Origin: Candidatus Thorarchaeota archaeon
GTDB taxonomy: Archaea > Asgardarchaeota > Thorarchaeia > Thorarchaeales > Thorarchaeaceae
Assembly (NCBI GenBank): GCA_016933575.1
Contig: JAFGAR010000028.1
Span: 220,530 to 284,529, forward strand
Reading direction: 5' to 3'
Length of the DNA stretch: 64,000 bases
Shown: piece by piece, positions 62,912 through 64,000 of the stretch
How the letters are laid out: every line of letters begins with the position of its first letter
Position numbering within the stretch: the stretch's first letter is position 1
The notes under the pieces: model-generated
The model's database searches: none
Told to the model about the DNA's origin: nothing
Seen by the model: the letters and a program-made list of their open reading frames with translations, nothing else
Position numbers and translations under genes: made by a program

Positions 62912-63940
62912 CTATTGGACACCTTCAGGAAGATGAATTGCAAACTCACAATAATCATCACCTTTAGTCAAAGCTTTTGTCACTTCGATTTTTAACGGGG
63001 TCTCTAAAATTCCCTCAAGAAGACGTCTTGGCCAGCCTGCTGCACAATAGCAGAATGTCCCTGGCATTTCATCCCAAACATCTTTGAGAAGAGGGCAGAA
63101 ACAGATTGCACGCTGTCTTTCTAGCCTTGTTTCAGCCTTTTCAAAGGCTTCCTTTCTGGCTGGACCTTTTCTATCATATATGATACGACCTTCTCTGCGG
63201 AGCTTTGGAAAGAAGTAGTGTCCCTCCTTCATAGCTTGAATCACCGTATCAATACTCTTGGTCGCCCTGTAGAGGTCTCGCATCTCTTCAATTAATTCAG
63301 TAGGAAACTCGTGACCGCACCGTGAGAGAGCTTCATATTTTTGGTCCTCAGTGGCAACTTCATTAAGTTTCTCTAGGGCATCTCTAATGATTGATGCGCG
63401 CTGGGGTTGTTCAGTTTCGAGTGTCAGGTCTCTGAATCCACCTAGAGCATAGTCCTTCTTTTCCTTGCCAAGAACTCGTTCTACGTGATTTTCAACCCTA
63501 TTCTCCCAATCGATAATCATAGCCTGAATCTCGACAACCGTGTTCTCAGGTTTCTCAAGATCTAAGTTCTGAAATTCTTCTCTTCCATTCTCTTGGATTG
63601 GATGCCCATGTTTGTATACCTCAGGGACCAGTTTGCGATACGAATCCATGATTGTATCATAAGGACCCCTATGAATTGTAGTTGCTGCGATTCCTCCTTC
63701 CAAGTAAATTACCTTGAAGTCTTTGTTATGAATCGTTTTTGATAGGGGGAGGCAGACATCCATTGTCATTCCTTTTTCATCAGTAAGGGGGTAGTGGAGT
63801 ACCACAAACGGAAAACCATCTGCTGCATTACCTGCGGCTCCTCTTAATTTCTCGAATACAACAGGAAGATCCTTTACATCTCCATGGATACGGTGGGTTA
63901 ATACAAGATTATCCTTGATTTTCTTATAAGCCACTGTCAT
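62912..63940 (-). CDS. GyrI-like effector-binding domain fused to Cys-containing C-terminal domain
   Basis: N-term VIYLEGGIAATTIHRGPYDTIMDSYRKL GyrI-like; C-term AICFCPLLKDVWDEMPGTFCYCAAGWPRRLLEGIL; ATG 63940. Confidence 0.65.
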   Translation of the reverse strand: MTVAYKKIKDNLVLTHRIHGDVKDLPVVFEKLRGAAGNAADGFPFVVLHYPLTDEKGMTMDVCLPLSKTIHNKDFKVIYLEGGIAATTIHRGPYDTIMDSYRKLVPEVYKHGHPIQENGREEFQNLDLEKPENTVVEIQAMIIDWENRVENHVERVLGKEKKDYALGGFRDLTLETEQPQRASIIRDALEKLNEVATEDQKYEALSRCGHEFPTELIEEMRDLYRATKSIDTVIQAMKEGHYFFPKLRREGRIIYDRKGPARKEAFEKAETRLERQRAICFCPLLKDVWDEMPGTFCYCAAGWPRRLLEGILETPLKIEVTKALTKGDDYCEFAIHLPEGVQ

Positions 63941-64000
63941 TTTTGGCACCCAATATTGATTGCTGATGAAACATCGCAACTAATTAAGGATGGATTTCAA

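Noticed and set aside
1-64000. CRISPR arrays, rRNA genes, transposases, integrases or prophage genes
   Set aside because: No short regularly spaced repeats with unique spacers, no rRNA-like sequence and no recombinase motifs seen; only one tRNA was found.

Overview
Continuous 64 kb archaeal chromosome segment. It is probably Asgard, perhaps Thorarchaeota-like; this is inferred from the longin/Arf-like GTPase genes, split TPP decarboxylase, TldD/TldE and surface-protein repeats, and was not tested by phylogeny. The dominant object is a single 5,834-aa secreted ORF (4698..22202, minus) with CARDB-like domains, a clostripain-like (C11) His/Cys peptidase domain, three seven-bladed FG-GAP-like propellers, nine tandem 90-aa Ig-like repeats, nine ~88-aa OmpL47-like repeats and a C-terminal GGGWI domain. 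The rest is mostly housekeeping and accessory genes: a Kbl-like enzyme, pyrophosphatase, NadA, TldD/TldE, a polar amino-acid ABC operon, tRNA-Cys, a GPH/MFS transporter, MDR dehydrogenases, flavodoxin and ComD/ComE-like subunits. The most noteworthy items are: (1) a longin / Arf-like GTPase / longin-like / winged-helix protein beside a probable pseudo-GTPase paralog; (2) an NAD-kinase-fold protein with a lost GGDGT motif and a C-terminal wHTH, divergent from nadA; (3) a circularly permuted C5-cytosine methyltransferase paired with an adenine methyltransferase and no visible nuclease; (4) the giant protease/propeller protein with internal module duplication; and (5) several operator-like DNA structures, notably a nested TGGTCA/TGACCA element upstream of tldD. 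All homology calls are by eye from motifs; no searches were run.
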